From: Pedobacter glucosidilyticus
Lineage (GTDB): Bacteria; Bacteroidota; Bacteroidia; Sphingobacteriales; Sphingobacteriaceae
NCBI RefSeq assembly: GCF_002483235.1
Contig: NZ_DLHN01000017.1
Span: 261,905-325,904, forward strand
Length of the DNA stretch: 64,000 bases
Reading direction: 5' to 3'
How positions within the stretch are numbered: the first letter of the stretch is position 1; the number at the start of each line of letters is the position of its first letter. This document shows positions 18,435 to 26,342 of this stretch, one piece after another. Both the position numbers and the translations under genes were made by a program. The notes beneath the pieces are model-generated. The model searched no databases. It had not been told where the DNA came from and saw only the letters and a program-made list of their open reading frames with translations.

Positions 18435-19895
18435 ATGAAAGCTGTAAAAGTATTATTAATAGATGATGATGAGGATGATTATATCCTTACTAAAGAAATA
18501 TTTAACGATATCCCACAAAAGGAAAATTATAGCCTAAGCTGGATAAATAACTACGAAGAAGGCATTAATGCCATGCTTAAAAGTCATTATGATATTTATT
18601 TGGTTGATTATCGATTGGGTAAATATACAGGGTTAGATCTTTTAAAAGAGGCTATCAAATCAAACGTTGGAGAACCCATCATCATTTTAACTGGTAAAGG
18701 AGATTCTAAAGTAGACGATGAAGCACTTCAAATAGGTGCAGCAGATTATCTTATTAAAGATAAAATAGACCCTTATACCATAGAGCGCTCTATACGTTAT
18801 GCTTTAAAGCACACTTTCACCCTAAAAGCACTAAAAGAAAGTGAAAATAAATTTAAGATTATTTTTGAGCGCTCTAAAGAACCATTTTTAATTATAGACT
18901 CACTGGGTACTATTAGAGATATTAATGAGGCTGGATTAAAATTCTTTAAATATACCCGAGAAGAACTAAGTCTTATTAAAGGAGCAGATTTATATGCAAA
19001 CCGCAAAGACAACGCCTTATTTGTACAGCTTATGGATGAAAAAGGCTCAACTCATGATTTTGAGACTCAATTGATTACCAAAAATAAAGAGTTAAAAACA
19101 GTAGCTATCTCTGCATTTTTACAAATAGACCAACACGCTACAGAAGAACTCTATTATTGTATTGTGCATGATATAACCAATAGGAAAAAAGAAGAAAAAA
19201 CTATTGTTGATATGGAGAAGCTTGCAGTAACAGAAAGGATAGTTAAAGGCTTGTCCAATGAAATTAGAAATCCATTATCAAATATTAATTTATCACTAGA
19301 ACAACTTAAGTTAGATTTAAACACCAATGATGAAACTATAAATCTTTACTTAAACATTATAAAAACCAATTTTGATAAAATAAATCTATTGGTTTCTAAT
19401 TTAGTAAGCTCAACCCAAAACAGAGAACTTAATATCCAAACTAAAGTATTAAACCACATACTTGAAGAGGTCATCATCAAAACCGAAGATCAATTAAACA
19501 ATAATCTATTAAAAATTGATAAAGAGTTTAACACAACAGATATTACTATTGATGTTGATGAAGAACAAATTATACAAGCTATACAAAATGTTTTCATAAA
19601 CGCTGTTGAGGCGGGGGCTAACTATATTACTGTAAAAACAGAAACTCACAACAACGAAATACAAATTTTAATTACAGACAATGGTTCTGGCGTAGCCGTA
19701 GAAGATCAAAAAAGAATTTTTGAACCTTTTTATAGCTCAAAACCTAAAAGTTTGGGAATGGGCTTAGCTAACGCTCAAAAAATCTTAATTAATCATAAAG
19801 GGAAAATAAACTTAGATAAAAGTTCAAACCAAGGTTCTACTTTCTCTATATATATTCCTATAAGCAATCAGATTCATTTATGGAATTCTTTATAA
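18435..19895 (+). CDS. Receiver-PAS-kinase hybrid with Asn in place of the phospho-accepting His
   Basis: The 486-residue protein has an N-terminal receiver (D10-D12 pocket, phospho-acceptor D58 in LVDYRLGKYTG). A PAS domain follows at about 135-260 and then a kinase module. The H-box reads GLSNEIRNPLSNI, and codon 275 (19257-19259) is AAT, so the usual His is Asn. The ATPase domain looks intact: N-box NVFINAVEAG, DNGSGV, FEPFYSSK and SLGMGLANAQK. It cannot autophosphorylate in the standard way. It might act as a phosphate-binding, ATP-sensing or scaffolding partner for the other proteins of this operon. It starts 11 bases after the CheY-like gene. Confidence 0.88.
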   Translation: MKAVKVLLIDDDEDDYILTKEIFNDIPQKENYSLSWINNYEEGINAMLKSHYDIYLVDYRLGKYTGLDLLKEAIKSNVGEPIIILTGKGDSKVDDEALQIGAADYLIKDKIDPYTIERSIRYALKHTFTLKALKESENKFKIIFERSKEPFLIIDSLGTIRDINEAGLKFFKYTREELSLIKGADLYANRKDNALFVQLMDEKGSTHDFETQLITKNKELKTVAISAFLQIDQHATEELYYCIVHDITNRKKEEKTIVDMEKLAVTERIVKGLSNEIRNPLSNINLSLEQLKLDLNTNDETINLYLNIIKTNFDKINLLVSNLVSSTQNRELNIQTKVLNHILEEVIIKTEDQLNNNLLKIDKEFNTTDITIDVDEEQIIQAIQNVFINAVEAGANYITVKTETHNNEIQILITDNGSGVAVEDQKRIFEPFYSSKPKSLGMGLANAQKILINHKGKINLDKSSNQGSTFSIYIPISNQIHLWNSL

Positions 19896-19962
19896 TTAAA
19901 TTTTTAATACATCATGTTAAATAAACAGATTTTCATTAACATTGTAATTCAAAATAATAGAA

Positions 19963-20949
19963 ATGAGAAAAAACATTAAATTTTTTTTAGCATTAACGCT
20001 ATTTGTGTCTAGCACAACGCTAACCTTTGCACAGGAAACAACTAACTCTACAGCTAAAACTTTTGGTGGCAGAGACCAATACAGAACTTGGTCTGTAGGT
20101 ATTCATGGTGGAGCTTTAACTCCAGTAGTACTTATTGGTGGTTCAGACGATTATACCAACTGGGATGCTAATTTTGGTTATGGCATTAGCTTAAATAAAC
20201 AAGTTGCACATGCTTTTAGCTTGCAATTAAACGCAGTATTTGGTACTCTATCTGGTAATAATGCTGATGCCCCAGGAGGAAGAATAGGTGATTACAGATC
20301 TTTTGATACCCAAATTGGTTTCGGTATTGATTTAAGAGGAGTAGCTAATGTTGCAACTATTGATTTCTTAAAAAGAGAAAATGCTTTAAATTTTAACATT
20401 TCTACTGGTATGGGTACTTTAGCTTACGCACCAAGCTATATCAACCAAGCAAATGCTTTGGTTGATTGGAAAGGCAGAGCAGGCTCTTCTGGAGACAAAG
20501 ACTTTATTAAAAGTGTTTATATCCCTGTAGGTGTTGGTGCAAAATTTAAAGTTTCAGAAGTTGTTAGTTTTAACATCGGTTATACCATGAACTTCTTAGA
20601 TGCAGATAATTTAGACGCTACTTACGGAAAAGAAAACTCAAAAGATAAATTTTCTTACACACATGCAGGTTTAGAATTTGCACTAGGTTCTAAAACAAAA
20701 CCAAATTTAACTTGGGCAAACCCAGTAGCAACTATGTATGATGAGCTTAAAGACTCTACTTTACGTGAGGACGTTAATAAATTAAAAGATCGTACAACTA
20801 AAGCAGAACAAGATGTGCAAGATCTTAAAAAAGATAGCGATGGTGATGGTGTTGCAGATCATTTGGATAAATGTCCTAATACTCCTGCGGGTACTAAAGT
20901 AGATGGCTCTGGTTGCGCTTTGGTAATACCTCAAGCAAAAGTACAGTAA
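19963..20949 (+). CDS. Outer-membrane beta-barrel protein with thrombospondin type-3 repeat, lacking OmpA domain
   Basis: The 328-residue protein has a signal peptide ending LTFAQE and an eight-strand-type barrel (residues 40-245) with alternating aromatic residues. A short coiled linker (255-275) follows, and then one calcium-binding type-3 repeat, DSDGDGVADHLDKCPNTPAG. Related Bacteroidota proteins continue into an OmpA peptidoglycan-binding domain. This one stops about 15 residues after the repeat, at VIPQAKVQ, and a terminator follows at once. It may tether the outer membrane differently or be a trimmed paralogue. It lies 67 bases after the signalling operon. Confidence 0.85.
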   Translation: MRKNIKFFLALTLFVSSTTLTFAQETTNSTAKTFGGRDQYRTWSVGIHGGALTPVVLIGGSDDYTNWDANFGYGISLNKQVAHAFSLQLNAVFGTLSGNNADAPGGRIGDYRSFDTQIGFGIDLRGVANVATIDFLKRENALNFNISTGMGTLAYAPSYINQANALVDWKGRAGSSGDKDFIKSVYIPVGVGAKFKVSEVVSFNIGYTMNFLDADNLDATYGKENSKDKFSYTHAGLEFALGSKTKPNLTWANPVATMYDELKDSTLREDVNKLKDRTTKAEQDVQDLKKDSDGDGVADHLDKCPNTPAGTKVDGSGCALVIPQAKVQ

Positions 20950-20970
20950 ATTCTAAAAAGAAAATTATTA

Positions 20971-21004
20971 AAAGCTTCGGAATATCATTTTCGGAGCTTT
21001 TTTT
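20971..21004 (+). terminator. Terminator after the OmpA-like gene
   Basis: AAAGCTTCGGAA (20971-20982) pairs with TTTTCGGAGCTTT, with two wobble pairs, and is followed by a T run to 21004. It starts 21 bases after the stop codon. Confidence 0.8.
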
Positions 21005-21031
21005 GTTTTAAAAGCTTTTATATATTTAGAT

Positions 21032-22072
21032 ATGTCGGTTTTTACATTTAAGCAAAGAAATTCTATTGTTCTTATCGTATTACTACTTCTTGCGGTAATT
21101 ATATTGTATAGTTTAAGAGACTTATTTACCGCATTCTTAGGCGCCATTGTTATCTACACTATTTTTAAACCGTTATATATTTATTTGTGTAAGAAAGTTA
21201 AAAAATACGTTGCCGCAAGTGCCATCATTTTACTATCGTTCCTTATTATAATTTTACCATTTTTTGTGCTGAGCTATATGATTATTGATAAAGTGAGTAG
21301 CCTCAAACAAGATCAATTTCAATTAAAAGCTCTTATTTCAAGATTAGATGATTTTGTAGGTCTTAAACTAAACCAGCCTCATTTGGTAGAAAAATATGTA
21401 AATAAATTATCTCTATTCATTCAAGAACTATTTCCCACATTTGTTGGTGGGGCATTTTTTATCTTCTTAGCGCTTACGTTGATGTATTTTGTACTTTATT
21501 TTATGCTGGTACAAATGGATACTTTTGAAAATATCTTGTTAAAATATGCTCCTTTAAGAGAGCATCATGCTAAAAAATTTGCAGTTGAACTAAGAAACAC
21601 CACTTATTCAAATATTTTAGGGCAAGGTTTAATAGCTATTGTGCAAGGTTTATTAGTAAGTATATCATTTTTTCTAGTTGGTATAAATGATGCTATTTTC
21701 TGGGGAGTATTAGGTACTTTCCTATCCTTCTTGCCTGTAATAGGCGCTCCACTTATTACTTTACCCGCAGCTATTATACTTTTTTTAAATGGAGATACCG
21801 GAAATGCTATTTTTTTAAGTGTTTTTACTTTAACCATACTCATCAATATAGATAATGTAATACGCTTCATCATCAATAAAAAAGTGGCCGATACACATCC
21901 TATTATTACAGTTATTGGAGTGATTATAGGTATTCCAATGTTTGGCTTCGTAGGTTTAGTTTTTGGACCCTTACTATTATCATGGTTCATACATTTAGCA
22001 GAAATTTATGAAATAGATATTATTGCTACAGAACGATTAGAAAGTCATCTGGAAAACAAAAATTCAAATTGA
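21032..22072 (+). CDS. AI-2E family (PerM/UPF0118) membrane transporter
   Basis: The 346-residue protein has about eight transmembrane helices in the AI-2E layout. A pair sits at the N-terminus (residues 12-48) and another at 58-84, then an extracytoplasmic loop, and a C-terminal block with GVLGTFLSFLPVIGAPLITL and the typical GFVGLVFGPLLLSW. Members export small molecules or ions. Autoinducer-2 is only one reported substrate, and the real substrate here is unknown. It lies 71 bases before the YtxH gene and may be read with the downstream membrane trio. Confidence 0.9.
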   Translation: MSVFTFKQRNSIVLIVLLLLAVIILYSLRDLFTAFLGAIVIYTIFKPLYIYLCKKVKKYVAASAIILLSFLIIILPFFVLSYMIIDKVSSLKQDQFQLKALISRLDDFVGLKLNQPHLVEKYVNKLSLFIQELFPTFVGGAFFIFLALTLMYFVLYFMLVQMDTFENILLKYAPLREHHAKKFAVELRNTTYSNILGQGLIAIVQGLLVSISFFLVGINDAIFWGVLGTFLSFLPVIGAPLITLPAAIILFLNGDTGNAIFLSVFTLTILINIDNVIRFIINKKVADTHPIITVIGVIIGIPMFGFVGLVFGPLLLSWFIHLAEIYEIDIIATERLESHLENKNSN

Positions 22073-22143
22073 TAGCTTATAAAATATATTTTGGCAAGGT
22101 ATTTTCTTACTTAAAATTATATTTACATTAAAACACAATCATC

Positions 22144-22410
22144 ATGACAGACAATTCAAAAACAGTAATAGCACTTTTAGCCGGATTAGCTGCTGGTGCT
22201 GCTTTAGGTTTATTATTTGCTCCAGAAAAAGGTTCAGATACGAGAGATAAACTTGCCGAATCTTTAAAAAATTTAGGCGATAGCATCAAAGAAAAAGCTG
22301 CTGAAGAAATAGATAACCTAACAGATTTAAAAGAAAAAATTGTAGGAAATATAAAATCTAAAATTAAACAGGCAGAAGACGAATATGCTAATGACACAGA
22401 GCATGCCTAA
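22144..22410 (+). CDS. YtxH domain-containing small membrane protein
   Basis: The 88-residue protein has one Gly/Ala-rich membrane segment (residues 8-26, ending LLFAPEKGSDTR), a hallmark of YtxH proteins. A charged amphipathic helix follows (30-85) with Lys/Glu repeats. YtxH is general-stress-associated in Firmicutes; its role in Bacteroidota is undefined. It is the first of three co-directional small genes (YtxH, holin-like, unknown). Confidence 0.88.
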   Translation: MTDNSKTVIALLAGLAAGAALGLLFAPEKGSDTRDKLAESLKNLGDSIKEKAAEEIDNLTDLKEKIVGNIKSKIKQAEDEYANDTEHA

Positions 22411-22452
22411 AAATTTGATGAAAATTATAAAATGACAGACCCACGCTAAGTT

Positions 22453-22788
22453 ATGGAAGAACTAATAGAAAAAATCAAAGAGCATCTTCATACAAGAATG
22501 AAACTTGCTAAGTTGACCCTTGTAGAAAAAGGAGTACTGCTTTTTGCCAACTTAATTACTGACGGTTTAGTAATTATATTTCTGGTACTTGCATTTCTTT
22601 TCGTGAGTTTGGCATTTGGCTTTTATATATCAGAATTATTGGGTAACAGCTACGGAGGATTTTTCCTAGTTTCTCTTTTCTATTTTTTAATAGCGGTAAT
22701 TGTATACGCTATCAAAGATAAATACCTAGAAAAACCGATAGTTAACAATATGATAAGGAAAATTTTCAAAAAACAGGAGGAGGAATAA
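22453..22788 (+). CDS. Phage-holin-family-like (holin superfamily III) membrane protein
   Basis: The 111-residue protein has an N-terminal amphipathic helix and two transmembrane segments (about 28-54 and 63-86), then a basic tail (IRKIFKKQEEE). This matches the chromosomal phage holin family (superfamily III) that travels with YtxH-type genes. Despite the name, there is no phage context, so lysis is not implied. It sits 42 bases after the YtxH gene and 2 bases before the next gene. Confidence 0.8.
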   Translation: MEELIEKIKEHLHTRMKLAKLTLVEKGVLLFANLITDGLVIIFLVLAFLFVSLAFGFYISELLGNSYGGFFLVSLFYFLIAVIVYAIKDKYLEKPIVNNMIRKIFKKQEEE

Positions 22789-22790
22789 TA

Positions 22791-23255
22791 GTGGTAAATC
22801 AAACTAACATAGAAAATATTCAACAGTTAAGAGCGCAAATAAAATCCTTGCGCTTGCAACAAGCAGAACAAGAACTTTACTTCTTAAAAAAGAAACAAAG
22901 TTTTAAAGATGCTATAGAATCTCCGTTTACTTTCTTAAAAAAAATTGGCTCTTTCTTAGGTTTCAATACTCCAAAACAACACGGAATAAATCCTAAAAAT
23001 GCTGATTGGGTAACCTCTTTAGCAAGAATACTTGTCCCAATGGTGCTTAATAAAACTTTATTGAGAGGCAATGGTTTATTTCTAAAATCTGTATTAACCT
23101 TATTATCTCAAAGAGTTATCAACCCCCAAAATGTTAACCAAAACAAGTTAAGCAGTTTAATAGATAAAGCAAGTTCATGGATAAACTCAACTCTAAAAAG
23201 TAAAAAGAAGCCAACCATAGATTATGGCATTCCGCCAGATAGCGAAACTTTTTAA
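22791..23255 (+). CDS. Unknown small protein of the YtxH/holin cluster
   Basis: This 154-residue product has a GTG start at 22791. No in-frame ATG occurs before residue 79. A strong purine-rich ribosome site, AGGAGGAGG (22775-22783), lies 7 bases upstream inside the end of the preceding gene, which supports the GTG. The N-terminus is a coiled-coil-like helix rich in Gln/Lys. The middle contains a hydrophobic stretch (residues 72-108), and the C-terminus is basic. I do not recognise the family. Tight coupling to the holin-like gene implies joint function at the inner membrane. Confidence 0.75.
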   Translation: MVNQTNIENIQQLRAQIKSLRLQQAEQELYFLKKKQSFKDAIESPFTFLKKIGSFLGFNTPKQHGINPKNADWVTSLARILVPMVLNKTLLRGNGLFLKSVLTLLSQRVINPQNVNQNKLSSLIDKASSWINSTLKSKKKPTIDYGIPPDSETF

Positions 23256-23378
23256 TCATTAAGACTTTTAGAATATCATTCAGTATTCTATATGCCAAAA
23301 GCTGAAGCCTTTTCTGGAGATATCAAAAAGTATTTTACTTTGTTTAAAATAATGAATACAATTTTATGAAGCCTCTTT

Positions 23379-24461
23379 TTAAAATTTATATACTACCGTA
23401 TTAATATTCATACCTGCACCTACTGAAGTAAATAATACAACATCGTTTTTCTTAATCTCATGTCCTTCATATTTAGTTTTTAATATCAAATCTAACAATG
23501 TTGGAACTGTAGCTACAGATGAATTACCCAATTTAGCAATAGACATAGGCATTATATCTATTGGTGCATCATCAATATCATATAGCTTAAAAAATCTTTT
23601 CAAAATAGCCTCATCCATTTTTCCGTTAGCTTGGTGTACTAGTACTTTCTTTACATCGTCTGGATTTAAATTGGCTTTTTCTAAAGCTGCTTTCATTACT
23701 AACGGTACATTTTTCAAAGCGTACTCATAAACCTTACGCCCATCCATTTTTAAGAAAATATCAGTGTAAGCGGCATAATCTTCTTTGCTGCTACCTTCCA
23801 TTCTTAAAAACCAAGCTTCATTTTGGGTATGCGTTTGCGTTTTGTGCGATAGTATACCCACATTTTCATCGGTTTCTAATGCACTCAATATCACTGCTCC
23901 GGCACCATCAGCATAAATCATACTATCTCTATCATGCGGATCAGTAATTCTTGACAAGGTTTCTGAACCTATAATCAAAACATTTTTAGCATCGCCAGCT
24001 TTAATATAATAGTTGGCTTGTATTAAGCCTTGCACCCATCCTGGGCAACCAAAAGGTAAATCATAAGCTACGCAATCTGGATTTTGAATTGCTAACTTAT
24101 GTTTAATACGACTTGCCAAAGTAGGCACCATATCAGAACGGTTTGTACCGTGGGTAATATCTCCAAAATTATGTGCTACAATGATATAATCTAAAGATTC
24201 AGGATCTATCAAAGAAGATTGTAAGGCATCTTGGGCGGCTAAAAACCCTAGTTCAGAAGCTGTTTGCTTAGGTGCTGCATATCTTCTCTCTTCTATATCA
24301 GTTATGGAAACAAATTTCTTTATGATATCTGCATTACTGCGATTGATGCGTTGCCCATCTCGCTCAAAGAATTCGTGGTTAATAAAATCTTCATTCTTAA
24401 CTATAACACCAGGGATATAACTTCCGGTTGCAGTAATAACAGCTTTAATTGATTTGGTCAT
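23379..24461 (-). CDS. 3-oxoacyl-ACP synthase III-like ketosynthase (FabH family)
   Basis: The 360-residue thiolase-fold enzyme has the full FabH-type triad: C139 in DLPFGCPGWVQG, H276 in VLVHQANGKM and N313 in KLGNSSVATVP. FabH-type enzymes condense an acyl-CoA starter with malonyl-ACP. The sequence is longer than housekeeping FabH (about 320) and the loop around residues 30-50 is extended. It is more likely a secondary ketosynthase acting in special lipid or pigment synthesis than the main FabH. No acyl carrier protein is nearby. It stands convergent to the YtxH cluster. Confidence 0.85.
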   Translation of the reverse strand: MTKSIKAVITATGSYIPGVIVKNEDFINHEFFERDGQRINRSNADIIKKFVSITDIEERRYAAPKQTASELGFLAAQDALQSSLIDPESLDYIIVAHNFGDITHGTNRSDMVPTLASRIKHKLAIQNPDCVAYDLPFGCPGWVQGLIQANYYIKAGDAKNVLIIGSETLSRITDPHDRDSMIYADGAGAVILSALETDENVGILSHKTQTHTQNEAWFLRMEGSSKEDYAAYTDIFLKMDGRKVYEYALKNVPLVMKAALEKANLNPDDVKKVLVHQANGKMDEAILKRFFKLYDIDDAPIDIMPMSIAKLGNSSVATVPTLLDLILKTKYEGHEIKKNDVVLFTSVGAGMNINTVVYKF

Positions 24462-24522
24462 GCGTTAGATTTGTACTATATACCAAATTAGTATAAAGTA
24501 TTGGGATTAGGAAATATTTATT

Positions 24523-25590
24523 TTAAAACAAGCTTGTTTGCCTATTAAAATCATTTCTAAAAAGATCTAATCTTTGGATTTTCATTGATCTTCCTTTTAG
24601 ATATTTCTTAACAGCTAAATTAAAAAGCTGATGTATAGCCTGCGCCTCTATCCCATCTCCAGAAATACGTTTTCCCCATCTAGAATCATTTAACTTACCA
24701 TCATGGCAAGCTTGTATTTGGTGCAATACTTTTTGGGCAGCATCTGGAAAAGCTTTTGCTATCCAATCTGTAAAAATATGAGCTATAGCACCATTTAAAC
24801 GTACAATGGTAAAAGCAGCAGCTTGCGCCCCGTTAGATGCAGCTACTTTAACAATATCCGTAATTTCATGACTATTTAAACTTGGTATAATGGGGGCAAT
24901 CATTACTCTTACAGGTATATCATGCTTTGCTAAAGTTTCTACAACTTTTAATCTGCCTTTGCCTGTTACAGTTCTAGGTTCTAATTTTAACCGCAAATCT
25001 TCATTTAATGAAGTAATAGAGATATTTACATGTAATAAGTCATGCTTGTTTAATTCTTGTAATAAATCTAAATCTCTAAGGATAAGATTATTTTTAGTGA
25101 TAATGCTAACCGGATGTTTATATTTTAGTAATACTTCTAACAACGACCGTGTTATCTTAAATTTTCTTTCTGCAGGCTGGTAGCAATCGGTATTTCCTGA
25201 TAGTAAAATAACTTTAGGTTGGTAGTTAGGCTTGTTTAATTGTTGTTCTAAAAGTTGTGCAGCATTAGGTTTTATGATGATTTTACTTTCAAAATCTAAC
25301 CCTGCATCAAAGCCCCAGTATTCATGCGAGTTTCTGGCATAGCAATAAATACAACCATGCTCGCAACCATGGTATGGATTAACTGATGCTACAAAAGATA
25401 AATCCGGGCTATTGCTTTCGCTGATGATTTTCTTTGGGTATTCTTTGATGAATTCGGTTTTGATTTCATCAATAAAAGGTTCATCTAACCCTTCAATATG
25501 TTCTAAACTATATTTTAAATTTTGGAATTTATTATTGATGTTTCCCTGCGCACCACGACCTTTTAAGTAAGATTCTTCATTGTTCAACAT
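24523..25590 (-). CDS. PA0069-family radical SAM protein
   Basis: The 355-residue enzyme has the radical SAM cluster motif C76-x3-C80-x2-C83 in HGCEHGCIYCYARNSHEYWG. Residues ILLSGNTDCYQPAE (about 125-140) follow, as in the spore-photoproduct-lyase-like family (PA0069/Rv2578c type). The substrate is unknown. A nucleic acid or peptide target is possible from the distant SplB similarity. A 14-bp inverted repeat lies 5 bases before the ATG. The LUD-domain gene is upstream on the same strand, 45 bases away. Confidence 0.88.
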   Translation of the reverse strand: MLNNEESYLKGRGAQGNINNKFQNLKYSLEHIEGLDEPFIDEIKTEFIKEYPKKIISESNSPDLSFVASVNPYHGCEHGCIYCYARNSHEYWGFDAGLDFESKIIIKPNAAQLLEQQLNKPNYQPKVILLSGNTDCYQPAERKFKITRSLLEVLLKYKHPVSIITKNNLILRDLDLLQELNKHDLLHVNISITSLNEDLRLKLEPRTVTGKGRLKVVETLAKHDIPVRVMIAPIIPSLNSHEITDIVKVAASNGAQAAAFTIVRLNGAIAHIFTDWIAKAFPDAAQKVLHQIQACHDGKLNDSRWGKRISGDGIEAQAIHQLFNLAVKKYLKGRSMKIQRLDLFRNDFNRQTSLF

Positions 25591-25594
25591 AACC

Positions 25595-25623
25595 TAAAAA
25601 TACTAAAATTTTTAGTATTTTTA
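25595..25623. repeat. 14-bp perfect inverted repeat ahead of the radical SAM gene
   Basis: TAAAAATACTAAAA (25595-25608) is mirrored by TTTTAGTATTTTTA (25610-25623) around one T. It begins 5 bases upstream of the radical SAM start codon and ends 13 bases from the LUD-gene stop. Its all-AT composition and position argue for a regulator site or a translation-blocking hairpin more than a classical terminator. Confidence 0.75.
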
Positions 25624-25635
25624 AGAGAAAACTAA

Positions 25636-26280
25636 TTATTGATAAGAATCATCTAACAAGAAAACAAAAAGTTCTTTGGGGCCGTGGGCACCTATAACCA
25701 ATGTTTTTTCAATATCAGCAGTACGACTTGGACCAGTAATGGTACTAATCATTGTAGGTAAATTATTGCCGTATTTATCTTTTAATAATTTAAACCCGTC
25801 TTTTAAATCCATCACCATTTGTGAAGTATAAGCTATCACTACATGAAAATGGGGGTATATGCTTAACCTCCTGCCAGCTGCACTGGCATTGCTTACTAAA
25901 ATAGAACCATTTCTGGCTATAAGTGCTTCGCACAAGGTAAAGCCAACTTCTGCCAGTTCAAAATCTTTATCCGTTTCGTAAAACGGATATCCATATTTGC
26001 TTAATAAATCTTGTAAAGGTTTTTCCCAGCAGTAAATTTTGCGCCACTTTTTCTCATCCGCCAAAAGTAAAATGTTTTCTATAAGTTGTATTTCATCCTC
26101 ACAAAAAACAAACTGACCGCTTACGTTTATAAATTGTTCAGCAAATACCACTTCAGGTAGTTCATCTACTGGCGGATATAAAGGAAGATCTTCCAAGTTA
26201 GGATATGGATTATCTCTTTTCTCTAATAAAGCTTTTCGTATTTTTTTAAGTAATTTCTCTTTAGAAGTACTTTCCTTCAT
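25636..26280 (-). CDS. LUD domain (LutC-like) protein
   Basis: The 214-residue protein has the LutC/YkgG LUD fold: a basic N-terminal helix, then AEVGFTLCEALIARNGSILV (about 108-128), and the closing segment TITGPSRTADIEKTLVIGAHGP (171-192). LutC is part of the lactate-oxidising LutABC complex, but no LutA or LutB gene is nearby. The gene lies upstream of the radical SAM gene and is separated from ftsH by a terminator hairpin. The role here is unknown; LutC-like lone copies may serve other oxidations. Confidence 0.85.
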   Translation of the reverse strand: MKESTSKEKLLKKIRKALLEKRDNPYPNLEDLPLYPPVDELPEVVFAEQFINVSGQFVFCEDEIQLIENILLLADEKKWRKIYCWEKPLQDLLSKYGYPFYETDKDFELAEVGFTLCEALIARNGSILVSNASAAGRRLSIYPHFHVVIAYTSQMVMDLKDGFKLLKDKYGNNLPTMISTITGPSRTADIEKTLVIGAHGPKELFVFLLDDSYQ

Positions 26281-26312
26281 TTCCTATGTTATAAGCTGCA
26301 AATTTAGGATAT

Positions 26313-26338
26313 AAAAAATCCCCTGAAACAGGGGATTT
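26313..26338 (-). terminator. ftsH terminator
   Basis: AAATCCCCTG (26316-26325) pairs with CAGGGGATTT (26329-26338) across a 3-base loop. On the minus strand it is followed by a T-rich run (A at 26313-26318). It lies just past the ftsH stop at 26343. Confidence 0.85.
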
Positions 26339-26342
26339 AAAT

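Noticed and set aside
22092..22107. Possible sigma-54 promoter (TGGCAA-N5-TTTCT) upstream of the YtxH gene, attractive because a sigma-54 activator is encoded nearby
   Set aside because: The nearly invariant GC at -12 is TC here, and no enhancer-like repeats were seen; the match is too weak.
23279..23290. TAGAATA/TATTCTA hairpin after the YtxH cluster
   Set aside because: Short AT-only stem with no T run; it may occur by chance in AT-rich DNA.
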